A stretch of 64,000 nucleotides of DNA, taken from NCBI RefSeq assembly GCF_014652515.1, contig NZ_BMYY01000010.1, positions 1-64,000 on the forward strand, given 5' to 3'. Every line of letters starts with the position of its first letter. Positions within the stretch are counted from its first letter, which is position 1. Shown one piece after another: positions 44,778-58,676 of the stretch. Source of the DNA: Bacterioplanes sanyensis. GTDB lineage: Bacteria; Pseudomonadota; Gammaproteobacteria; Pseudomonadales; Oceanobacteraceae. Both the position numbers and the translations under genes were made by a program. Under the pieces are notes generated by a model that ran no database searches, was not told the DNA's origin, and saw only the letters and a list, made by a program, of their open reading frames with translations.

Positions 44778-45310
44778 CGCCAGAGCTACTGTTAGGAAAA
44801 GGCCGCGATCGCGACTGCTATCAGCACCCTGACAACACCCAATTGTGCGTTAAGGTGGCACGGCGGCCCGAAAAGCAAACCCGTCGTGAGCGGGCCTACT
44901 TTCAGCTGCTACAAAAACAAGGCAAAGACACCAGCCGCCTGGCGCTTTATCGCGGCATGGTGAACACCAACCTGGGACCGGCCGCGGTGTTTGATCGTGT
45001 CTGCAAAAGTGACGGTAGCAGTGCTCCCACGCTGCACCAAGCTTTGCTGCAGGGTGAACTGTCGCCACAGCAGTGCTCAGCACTGGTCGCAGATCTCAAG
45101 CATTACTTAATGAGCAACGCCATTTGCGTGCGCGATCTCAGCCCCAACAACCTAATGCTGCAACGGCAAGGTGAGCAGCAGCGGCTGGTGGTGATCGACG
45201 GTGTCAGCAACCCAGGCATCAATCCTCTCAACCTACGCTGCCCAGCACTTGCCCGCTATTATCTGGGCAAAGCTTGGCGCTCGTTCGAGCGCAAACTGCA
45301 GCAACTGTAA
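44765..45310 (+). CDS. YrbL-like kinase-fold protein
   Basis: 181 residues resembling the PhoP-regulated YrbL family. A kinase-like core is visible: N-terminal glycine-rich LLGKGRDRDCYQH, a lysine in LCVKVARR, a catalytic-loop-like ICVRDLSPNNLMLQ, and VVIDG in the metal-binding position. It overlaps the sialyltransferase-like gene by 13 bp, so the products are coupled. Sugar or lipid phosphorylation in surface-glycan assembly is plausible but unproven. Confidence 0.75.
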   Translation: MLTLTPELLLGKGRDRDCYQHPDNTQLCVKVARRPEKQTRRERAYFQLLQKQGKDTSRLALYRGMVNTNLGPAAVFDRVCKSDGSSAPTLHQALLQGELSPQQCSALVADLKHYLMSNAICVRDLSPNNLMLQRQGEQQRLVVIDGVSNPGINPLNLRCPALARYYLGKAWRSFERKLQQL

Positions 45311-45652
45311 AACCTTTCGCAAAGCGCTCAACGTCTCCTAGCCAAACAGCAGTAACGTCTGTTACCGAAGGAGCTGAGGTTCTGTAACTCGGTCCAGCTA
45401 CTCGTGACGGGCTGCTTCTGCACGCCTCCATGACCTATCACCGCTAGATTGCCACCCAGCCTCCCTTATCCACCCCAGTACACAGCTGACAATTTGCCAA
45501 CTTGAACAAATCTTCATGCAGCTGTCATTGAGCTACCCCGCCAAGATGCTAATATTGCGGAACAATCAGATCCACAAACGGAACAATGGTTTAGCGGAGA
45601 GCATCTCCGTACCAGAAACAACAACTCTCGCCATCGATATAGGACTCTTACC
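45311..45652 (+). promoter_or_regulatory. 342-bp intergenic region with a putative promoter and 21-bp-spaced direct repeats
   Basis: No open frame with coding character is seen. A candidate sigma-70 promoter is TTGAGC (45528-45533), 16 bp, TAATAT (45550-45555). Just downstream CGGAACAAT occurs twice (45558-45566 and 45579-45587), 21 bp apart. The region feeds the glycosyltransferase gene at 45653. Confidence 0.4.
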
Positions 45653-46585
45653 ATGCACTTGACCATGAATTTGCTGGTTAAAAACGAAGCGGACATCATC
45701 GCCGACAACATTCGTGTGCATGCAGCCCTTGGCGTTGATAGCTTTGTTGTCATGGATAATGGCTCCACCGATGGCACTCGGGAGCAGGTTCAAGCGCTGG
45801 CCAAGCAATACGACATCACCTTGATCGAGCGGCCAGAGCTGGACTATCAGCAAAGCAATTGGAAAACAGAAATGGCCCGCATCGCCCGCAAAGAGCACGG
45901 CGCTGACTGGACCATTGCTAACGATGCTGACGAGTTCTGGATCCCCAAAACCGGGAGCCTGAAAGATGAGCTCACCCGTACCGGTTCAATTATTGGCTGC
46001 CAGCGTCGCAACGTATTGTTTGAGCAAGACGCATTCGAAAATAACGCACCTTTTTACAGCCAAACCAACTGCGTGCAGTTCCCGGTGCTATATCGCAAAG
46101 GCAGCGAGCGTCAAACCGACCATATGTCCATTATGCTGGGCAACATCCATGGCAAAGTTATGGTGCGCTCGCTGGGTATGTTGCGTATTAAAGGCGGCAA
46201 TCATCGTGCTTGGCATGCTTGGGGCTGGCTCAACCAACGCCAGTGCGACAACATCACGGTCTACCACTATCCCATTCGCAGCAAAGCCAGCTTTATCGCC
46301 AATATTGAAAATCGCGCCCAACTGCTAGAAAAGGGCGTGCGCAAAATGGGCGATCATTATCGCCGCTGGGTCGCCATGTTGCAGGACGATAAACTGGAGC
46401 AAGAATTCCGACGCTTAGTGCTCACACCAGAGTACAAAGCCTGCTTGCAAGACCTTGGCGTCATTCACGAAGATTGCCACCCCAGCCAGGTCATCAGCAG
46501 CATCCTGCAACGCCCCATGGCCCAGCAAGCAACATCAGAGCATTACGCCCACGCCGCTATGACACCGTATCAGCCCGTTAGTTAA
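45653..46585 (+). CDS. Glycosyltransferase family 2-like protein (Glyco_tranf_2_4 type)
   Basis: 310 residues. The N-terminus LTMNLLVKNEADIIADNIRVH and the turn VVMDNGSTDGTREQV are typical of this GT-A subfamily, and DADEFW near residue 92 provides the DxD metal motif. RIKGGNHRAWHAWGW and YHYPIRSKASF follow. GGA precedes the ATG weakly. It likely adds a sugar to an LPS core or capsule; donor and acceptor are unknown. Confidence 0.82.
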   Translation: MHLTMNLLVKNEADIIADNIRVHAALGVDSFVVMDNGSTDGTREQVQALAKQYDITLIERPELDYQQSNWKTEMARIARKEHGADWTIANDADEFWIPKTGSLKDELTRTGSIIGCQRRNVLFEQDAFENNAPFYSQTNCVQFPVLYRKGSERQTDHMSIMLGNIHGKVMVRSLGMLRIKGGNHRAWHAWGWLNQRQCDNITVYHYPIRSKASFIANIENRAQLLEKGVRKMGDHYRRWVAMLQDDKLEQEFRRLVLTPEYKACLQDLGVIHEDCHPSQVISSILQRPMAQQATSEHYAHAAMTPYQPVS

Positions 46586-46711
46586 TGTGGCTGGAACGGC
46601 GTTTATCATGGTTTTGTTACACTTTTATGGTGGTGATCGCCGCGACCTCATTTAAAATCCCCACTTATTTTGTGCTCAAGGACGGCGGCAGTGGCCCGCT
46701 AGGGGATTGTT

Positions 46712-47452
46712 TTGTTTCGCTATTTCAATGTGGCAGCCGATGGCAAGCCACAGCGCTTTATTTGCTTATCACGTCAGCAAGAGCATTTAAGCTCGATTCT
46801 GATTGACCATAAACCGTCACTGGTGGCAGCGGTAGACCGTCAGCAGCAGGTGGTTAAACTGGTCAAGGCTCGTTCTTGGCATGAGTATGTAAAACTGTTG
46901 TGGAATCACAGCCGCCTATCGAAGGAGATCAAGGGCAACCGCGTGTTGCAGCAGATTGGCGTACGAGTGCCGCATATTTATGAAACCGGCATCAACCTGC
47001 GCCCATTTGCTAAGCCCTCTTACCTAGGCTACTACGCCATGGAAGATCTAACTCAAGCAGGCTACCGCGAATTTGAAGCTCTAATTGACGATTCATCGAC
47101 ATCGGCCACCCTGCTGCGCCAGGCCATGCTCAGCGTGGCAGCAGACTTACAGCGCATGAAACAACACCGCATCGTGTTTTCTGATATCAACAAACGTAAT
47201 ATCTACATTAATGCCGAGGGCAACAGCGCCTGGATTGATACCGGCATCAAACACTTTGCTGCCCACCAACAAGCGCGTTTTGAGCCTGCCTATAATCAGG
47301 CGCTGAGGAAGTTTATTGACAACAACCGCCAGCAATTGCCAGCGGCATGCTCACTTGCTCCCATAGAGCAACTGCTGTTTAGCCCGGCCGCAGCGACCTT
47401 AACCCCAGCTTCAGCCAATGCGGGTACTGGCGCACATAGCCCGGATTGCTAG
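46712..47452 (+). CDS. WaaP/Kdo-kinase-like lipopolysaccharide kinase
   Basis: 246 residues with a kinase-like fold: VVKLVKARSWHEY (possible ATP lysine), KEIKGNRVLQQIGVRVP, catalytic loop IVFSDINKRNIYIN, and WIDTG in the DFG position. This matches the WaaP/KdkA family that phosphorylates LPS core sugars. The start appears to be TTG 46712, 6 nt after AGGGG; no ATG fits. The last 74 bp overlap the convergent glycosyltransferase gene, so the Ala/Thr-rich tail may be non-essential. Confidence 0.72.
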   Translation: MFRYFNVAADGKPQRFICLSRQQEHLSSILIDHKPSLVAAVDRQQQVVKLVKARSWHEYVKLLWNHSRLSKEIKGNRVLQQIGVRVPHIYETGINLRPFAKPSYLGYYAMEDLTQAGYREFEALIDDSSTSATLLRQAMLSVAADLQRMKQHRIVFSDINKRNIYINAEGNSAWIDTGIKHFAAHQQARFEPAYNQALRKFIDNNRQQLPAACSLAPIEQLLFSPAAATLTPASANAGTGAHSPDC

Positions 47453-48269
47453 TCAGCACTTGAGTTAAACAGCGACGCGCAGCGCGAAAATCACCCGCGT
47501 TGTAGTAATGTTTGGCCAAAGTGGTGTATTGATGCAGCAGCGGTTTGCGCCCTACCAGTGGCTCAAGAGTCGCTATTTTTAGCTGTAATACCGCAATGGC
47601 TTTATCGCGATTAAATCCCTTTTGGGTGATGCCATCGGGTAAATATTCCTTTACTGAGCCTGGCTTGGCGACGGCATACAACGGGTAGCATGCAGCCAGC
47701 TGCGACCAAAAATACCAGACTTCAGCATTGCGAAATTGGGTGCAAAAACGCACATCGCCGATGGCAGATGCTTTTACAACATGGGTCATGTCGCCACGCA
47801 TACGCTTACCAAACATATAATCGCGCAGGTAAGACATCTCTCCGTATTCACGAATGCGGGAAATATAAGAACCGTCCTCGTGAATGCAATCGAGTGTGTA
47901 CCACACATACCCCGGCTGCGCTTCAATGGCAGCAGCAGCTTGCTCCAAGCATTGCGGCGCCAAATAGTCATCGTCGTCGATCCAGACGATAAAATCCTCT
48001 GCAGCGATGGCCATGGCTTCTTCAATAATACGATTGCGTACCGCATTAACACCGCTGTTTTGCGCCATGCAAACATAGTGAATGCGATTAGGGTATTGCT
48101 GCTGATAACCAGCGATCACCTCGGCGGTGTTATCACTGCTGGCATCATCAACAAACAGTACGCGCCAGTTGTCATAATCCTGGCGAGCGATGGACTCCAT
48201 CACCCGCGGTAATAAATGAGCGCGGTTGAAAGTAGGAACAGCGACTAAAAAAGAGGGGGAGGTACTCAT
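47379..48269 (-). CDS. Glycosyltransferase family 2
   Basis: 296 residues from ATG 48269 (MSTSPSFLVAVPTFNRAHLL). GT2 features: VAVPTFNR, VLFVDDASSDNT, NSGVNAVRNRIIEEA and the DxD motif WIDDDDYLAPQ near residue 100. A TPR-like helical tail ends the protein (FRAARRCLTQVLTSNPGY). The start overlaps the deacetylase stop (ATGA). It is the last gene of the minus-strand run that begins with pilG. Confidence 0.88.
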   Translation of the reverse strand: MSTSPSFLVAVPTFNRAHLLPRVMESIARQDYDNWRVLFVDDASSDNTAEVIAGYQQQYPNRIHYVCMAQNSGVNAVRNRIIEEAMAIAAEDFIVWIDDDDYLAPQCLEQAAAAIEAQPGYVWYTLDCIHEDGSYISRIREYGEMSYLRDYMFGKRMRGDMTHVVKASAIGDVRFCTQFRNAEVWYFWSQLAACYPLYAVAKPGSVKEYLPDGITQKGFNRDKAIAVLQLKIATLEPLVGRKPLLHQYTTLAKHYYNAGDFRAARRCLTQVLTSNPGYVRQYPHWLKLGLRSLRPG

Positions 48270-49033
48270 GCGCTTTCCTGGCACGGCTGCAACACAATAT
48301 TTTTGGCCAGATCACCGTTTTTAAAGTGCAAATTACGCCACAAACGATAACGCCCTTCATTAAACGACATGGCTTTGCGCGGCAGTGCCAAAGGGTCATG
48401 AGCAGCAGTAGCGATGCCTTTTACAATGGTGGTACCACTGGCATAGCCCGCAGCTCTGGCAGCGTCGACCACGGCTTCGTTATGGTCGCCGTAAGGGTAA
48501 CAAATGTGATCAACTGGGCGCTGCAAGGCGTCTTCTAATAGCTGCTTAGAGCGCACGACTTCATCCTGCATAGCTGCCGTCGAAATCTGTGTCAGGCGAG
48601 GATGAGTAATGGCGTGAGAGCCAAACTCAATCAAGCCGTTATGCTGCACTTCGCGCATCCGTTCGACGCTCATCAAGGGCGCAGGTGTCAGTTTATCTTC
48701 ATACAGCCAATCAGAGCTTTGCCCCAACAGCCCAGCGACAGCATAAACCGTGGCCGGCAACTGATAGCGTTGCAGAATTGGGTAAGCATACTGATAAAAG
48801 TTTTCGTAGCCATCATCGAAAGTAATGGCAACGGCATGACCACTCAGCTCAACCTCACCTTTCAGTGCTTTAACTGCGGTGTCTAAGCTGACCACCTGAT
48901 ATCGCGCCATACGTAAAAAAGCCATGTGCGCGGCAAAGTGACGAACATGGCAATAGTTAGCTTTTAAGCGCTTAACATCGCTGAACTCACCGACCTGGTG
49001 ATACATCAGAATCGAAACGGATGGCATAGTCAT
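48266..49033 (-). CDS. Polysaccharide deacetylase (NodB/CE4)
   Basis: 255 residues with NodB motifs: ITFDDGYENF (motif 1, catalytic and metal Asp), GSHAITHPRL (motif 2, His ligands) and CYPYGDHNE (motif 3). Such enzymes remove N-acetyl groups from surface glycans or glycolipids. No signal peptide is apparent, so it probably acts on a cytoplasmic precursor. It overlaps both neighbours by 4 bp, so it is part of a coupled three-gene set. Confidence 0.87.
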   Translation of the reverse strand: MTMPSVSILMYHQVGEFSDVKRLKANYCHVRHFAAHMAFLRMARYQVVSLDTAVKALKGEVELSGHAVAITFDDGYENFYQYAYPILQRYQLPATVYAVAGLLGQSSDWLYEDKLTPAPLMSVERMREVQHNGLIEFGSHAITHPRLTQISTAAMQDEVVRSKQLLEDALQRPVDHICYPYGDHNEAVVDAARAAGYASGTTIVKGIATAAHDPLALPRKAMSFNEGRYRLWRNLHFKNGDLAKNIVLQPCQESA

Positions 49034-49683
49034 AGCACCAGCGCTGCAATAATAGCCAAATACACTAGGTTGGTAATGATCAATAAACGCCGGTACTTTT
49101 TACGCTTGCGGGCTTTCCCATCGCGGATTTTTATATTTTCGCTCAGGCGACTGGACTGAAAGTGCTCAATGTAGGGTGCCACATCATCACCAGCCCGATC
49201 GTAAATTTTGACGAACGCCACCGGCAGCTGAAAGAAGCTTACCTCCGGCTTATTGGCCAGCACCACTTCAAAGCTGTCTTGGTCATTAAAATTCACATTG
49301 GTTTGCTGGGCGGCCGTCCAATCTTGCAAAAAGCTCAGCGTGCGCGGGTTATTGCGCAAATAGATGGTGCCAGTACGAATCTTATGCGAACCACCGTTTT
49401 CATTGAAATGAATGCCGATATCGCCCTCAAACTGATCAAACCCCTCCAGTTCGCGGCGAACAAAAGCATCGGCATCGATGTAGAGCACATCTTTATCGGG
49501 AAAGCGCTGCAAACATTCCAATAAAAAACCGGGCTTAATGCCGGTGTTCTGCTCCCAAGTGGGTAACCGCTCGCAGGGTTTCAAATAGTATTCATGGCCA
49601 AAGGCTTTTAGCGATATCTCCAGACGCCTAACGTCTTCCTCGTAATTGGGCGTATAGAAAGCGCAGACGACAAATTGGCTCAT
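49030..49683 (-). CDS. Glycosyltransferase-like protein with a C-terminal membrane anchor
   Basis: 217 residues from ATG 49683 (MSQFVVCAFYTPNYEED). A GT-A-like domain carries KPGFLLECLQRFPDKDVLYIDADAF with a DxD motif near residue 80 and FNDQDSFEVVL. It ends with a basic stretch (GKARKRKKYRR) and one C-terminal transmembrane helix (LLIITNLVYLAIIAALVL), a tail-anchored topology. It starts 34 bp after the chpC stop on the same strand. Substrate unknown. Confidence 0.75.
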   Translation of the reverse strand: MSQFVVCAFYTPNYEEDVRRLEISLKAFGHEYYLKPCERLPTWEQNTGIKPGFLLECLQRFPDKDVLYIDADAFVRRELEGFDQFEGDIGIHFNENGGSHKIRTGTIYLRNNPRTLSFLQDWTAAQQTNVNFNDQDSFEVVLANKPEVSFFQLPVAFVKIYDRAGDDVAPYIEHFQSSRLSENIKIRDGKARKRKKYRRLLIITNLVYLAIIAALVL

Positions 49684-49717
49684 GCAGGGATCTCTTACTG
49701 GCAAGCAGGGTTAGCAA

Positions 49718-50188
49718 TCAGGTACAGTTCAGTAGCGTTTGCTCGATATGATCCAAATCAGGAATCACAACTGGGGTTTGCTCGAGCGTTACCACGCGCG
49801 CATCGTACTCGCCCATGTTCATGGCGTCTACTTCCTGTAGGGCGTTTTCGGCCACCTGCACCAATTTTGGAATCCCCTGAATCAGTACGGCATAAAACGG
49901 CATGCGCGCATGGGCCCCAACGCCATTGATGATGGCGAAACGCGCGTTTGGGTTAGGTGCCGGTGCGCCCTGCTTGTTGAGCATTTCATAGCACACAACC
50001 GGGACCGTCACACCGCGCCAATCGACTCGACCCAATACCCAATCAACATTGGAATTGGTGGTCAGCAGGTGAGAAAACGGCACAATTTCTGCCACTGTGA
50101 CGTTAGGCAACAGCATGTTGCGATCTTTCAATGGCAGCATCAGACAGTTGATTTGTACGGGGCCTTCGGTTTTAGGAAGCTGACTCAT
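49718..50188 (-). CDS. chpC: CheW-like adaptor ChpC
   Basis: 156-residue CheW-domain protein (residues about 15-150): LMLPLKDRNMLLPNVTVAEIVP, VLGRVDWRGVTVPVVCYE. In the P. aeruginosa Chp system ChpC can couple additional receptors to ChpA. The start overlaps chpB by 17 bp. Surface-glycan genes follow on the same strand. Confidence 0.9.
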   Translation of the reverse strand: MSQLPKTEGPVQINCLMLPLKDRNMLLPNVTVAEIVPFSHLLTTNSNVDWVLGRVDWRGVTVPVVCYEMLNKQGAPAPNPNARFAIINGVGAHARMPFYAVLIQGIPKLVQVAENALQEVDAMNMGEYDARVVTLEQTPVVIPDLDHIEQTLLNCT

Positions 50189-51200
50189 GAGTTTCCATCC
50201 AATAATTTTTCACAAAGTTGACCAACTGCAGCGCTAGTTGATAAGGGTCACCAGAGTAACTGATATGGCCGGTTTCTCGGGCACTGTCCGGCATGGAAGC
50301 ACTAGCGCAGCTGGCCGCTGACTGAGCCCAAATCGGGCCATGCCCATCTGCCATACTGACAATCGCTTCGCTACCATCGTTACCCATACCGCTAAACAAG
50401 ATGTAACCGGCCCGCTCACCATAATACTGATCGATGTTCATCATCACTTGATCAATGGATGGGCCGTATGGGCCTGGCCAATCAGAGCCTTTATCCTGCG
50501 TCAGGCCTTGGTCATCAAAACAGAACTCATGCTGAATCGGTGCCACCAACACATCGCCGCTGCGTAAACGATAACCAGGCACAAAAGAACGCATTTGATA
50601 ATCGCAATGGCGGCCAATGGTTTGCCCCAAACTGCTTTCAAATCTCGGGTCAATATGCTGAGCATAAACAAACGCCAGCGGTAGTCCGGCAGGTAGCGCA
50701 TCCAAAAAGGCTTTTACCGCCTCTGGGCCACCCAGTGAGGCACCCAACACCCAAACCATCAAAGGTTCACGCGGCTGTTGTTGCGCAAACACAGTTGGTA
50801 AAAGAATCTTGGGAACCGTTTTGGCCGATAACTCAGCCAGAACAGAGGCGTCTTCTGTCACCACAGGTGTGTCGCGCAGTACGTTGCGCAGCTTAGCGTA
50901 AAGACGCTTCTCCCAGCGTGGGAAGGTCGGGCAATGAGTTTGCGGTGCTTTGCCCATACCCATGAGCACAGGTGCATCGCCATCTAACAGCTGCTCTAGC
51001 CAGTCGACATCGCTGTCGTCGTCTTCGTGCCGTACATCCACTAACCAAGCATCGACCACTGGCACCGACGTGCCCCCCAGCAGTAAGCGCTGAGGATCCA
51101 TATTAACGGCAATGTCAAAGCCAAAGTCCCGCAGCGCACTGTTGAGAATGTGCTGCTGCAGGCGGTCATCGGACAAGATGCCGATGCGCGGTGCCGGCAT
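50172..51200 (-). CDS. chpB: CheB-type methylesterase ChpB
   Basis: 342 residues. The C-terminal CheB catalytic domain has Ser in GASLGGPEAVKAFLDALP, His in YAQHIDPRFESSL and Asp in FSGMGNDGSEAI. The N-terminal part (1-140) looks like a degenerate receiver (GILSDDRLQQHILNSAL, LVDVRHEDDDSD) without a normal phosphorylation site. It removes methyl groups from PilJ in the Chp pathway. It lies 2 bp after chpA. Confidence 0.92.
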   Translation of the reverse strand: MPAPRIGILSDDRLQQHILNSALRDFGFDIAVNMDPQRLLLGGTSVPVVDAWLVDVRHEDDDSDVDWLEQLLDGDAPVLMGMGKAPQTHCPTFPRWEKRLYAKLRNVLRDTPVVTEDASVLAELSAKTVPKILLPTVFAQQQPREPLMVWVLGASLGGPEAVKAFLDALPAGLPLAFVYAQHIDPRFESSLGQTIGRHCDYQMRSFVPGYRLRSGDVLVAPIQHEFCFDDQGLTQDKGSDWPGPYGPSIDQVMMNIDQYYGERAGYILFSGMGNDGSEAIVSMADGHGPIWAQSAASCASASMPDSARETGHISYSGDPYQLALQLVNFVKNYWMETHESAS

Positions 51201-51202
51201 GG

Positions 51203-57762
<6,560 letters not shown>

Positions 57763-57766
<4 letters not shown>

Positions 57767-58650
57767 CGCCTTGCGGTCTCCCCTGTCGAATTCTCTGTCT
57801 TGCGTACGAAGGCCGATACCCGGCTGCTGCGTACCGGCTCAAGTAACGGGTGCTGCCAATCTACCATTTCTCCCAGCCCAATAATCAGAACGCCGCCCGG
57901 TGCCAGGCGCTGGGCCAGTGCGTTTAAGATTTCTCGACGCCGCCAGCGACGAAAGTAAATCAACACGTTCTGACAATAGATGATGTGCTGCTCTTCCAAG
58001 GGGCAGGTATCCAAATTGAGGATATTCACTTGGCTAAAGCAACAATGCTTACGCAGCATATCGCTGATCTGAATATGGCCATTTTCTAGGCTGAGCATGC
58101 TGGAATCACGGCAAAAATCAGGTAACCACTGCAGGGAGCGCGCCAAGTAACGCCCAGCGCGGGCTTTGCGCAATACAATGGTAGAAATGTCCGTACCGGT
58201 AATCGCATAGCGACGCCCCGCTTCTCCTAGCACTTGCTCCGCCATCATCGCCAGACTGTATGCTTCTTCACCGGAGGAGCAACCAACACTCCAAGCCTCC
58301 AGCGTGCTGGTTGCTGGCAAAGTGCGGGCCAACTGACGCATATGTTGTTCAACGAAGGCAAAAGCATCAGGGTCACGAAAAAAGCGGGTTTCTTGTACGG
58401 TCAGACGATCAACCAGCGTGCTCCATTCGATGGCGCCGGCCGGACCGTTTAAAACCCGATCATAGTATTCCTGATAGCTGTCACAGCCGACTTCCTGCAT
58501 ACGCAGGCCAAGACTGGTCTGCAGAAAAGAGCGCCGTTGTGTTGGCAAACACATGCCTGTGCGCTCTTCCAGCAAAGACTGCCAGCGACTGAACTGGACA
58601 TCGTCCATTTCTGGTACGCTGCCCAAGCCTGTATACAAAGAGTGACTCAT
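57763..58650 (-). CDS. pilK: CheR-type methyltransferase PilK
   Basis: 295 residues that methylate the receptor PilJ using SAM. It has an N-terminal CheR_N helical region, then RLTVQETRFFRDPDAFAFVE, the SAM-binding WSVGCSSGEEAYSLAMM and CQNVLIYFRRWRRREILN. It overlaps chpA by 4 bp and follows pilJ by 26 bp. Confidence 0.93.
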
Positions 58651-58676
58651 TCAGCCTCATCCGCTCAGCGCATTGA

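Noticed and set aside
46585-46806. 73-codon plus-strand frame starting right at the stop of the 45653 glycosyltransferase gene
   Set aside because: It has a TAATG coupling and a hydrophobic start, but its second half overlaps the kinase gene in another frame and has no recognisable pattern. I treat it as chance.
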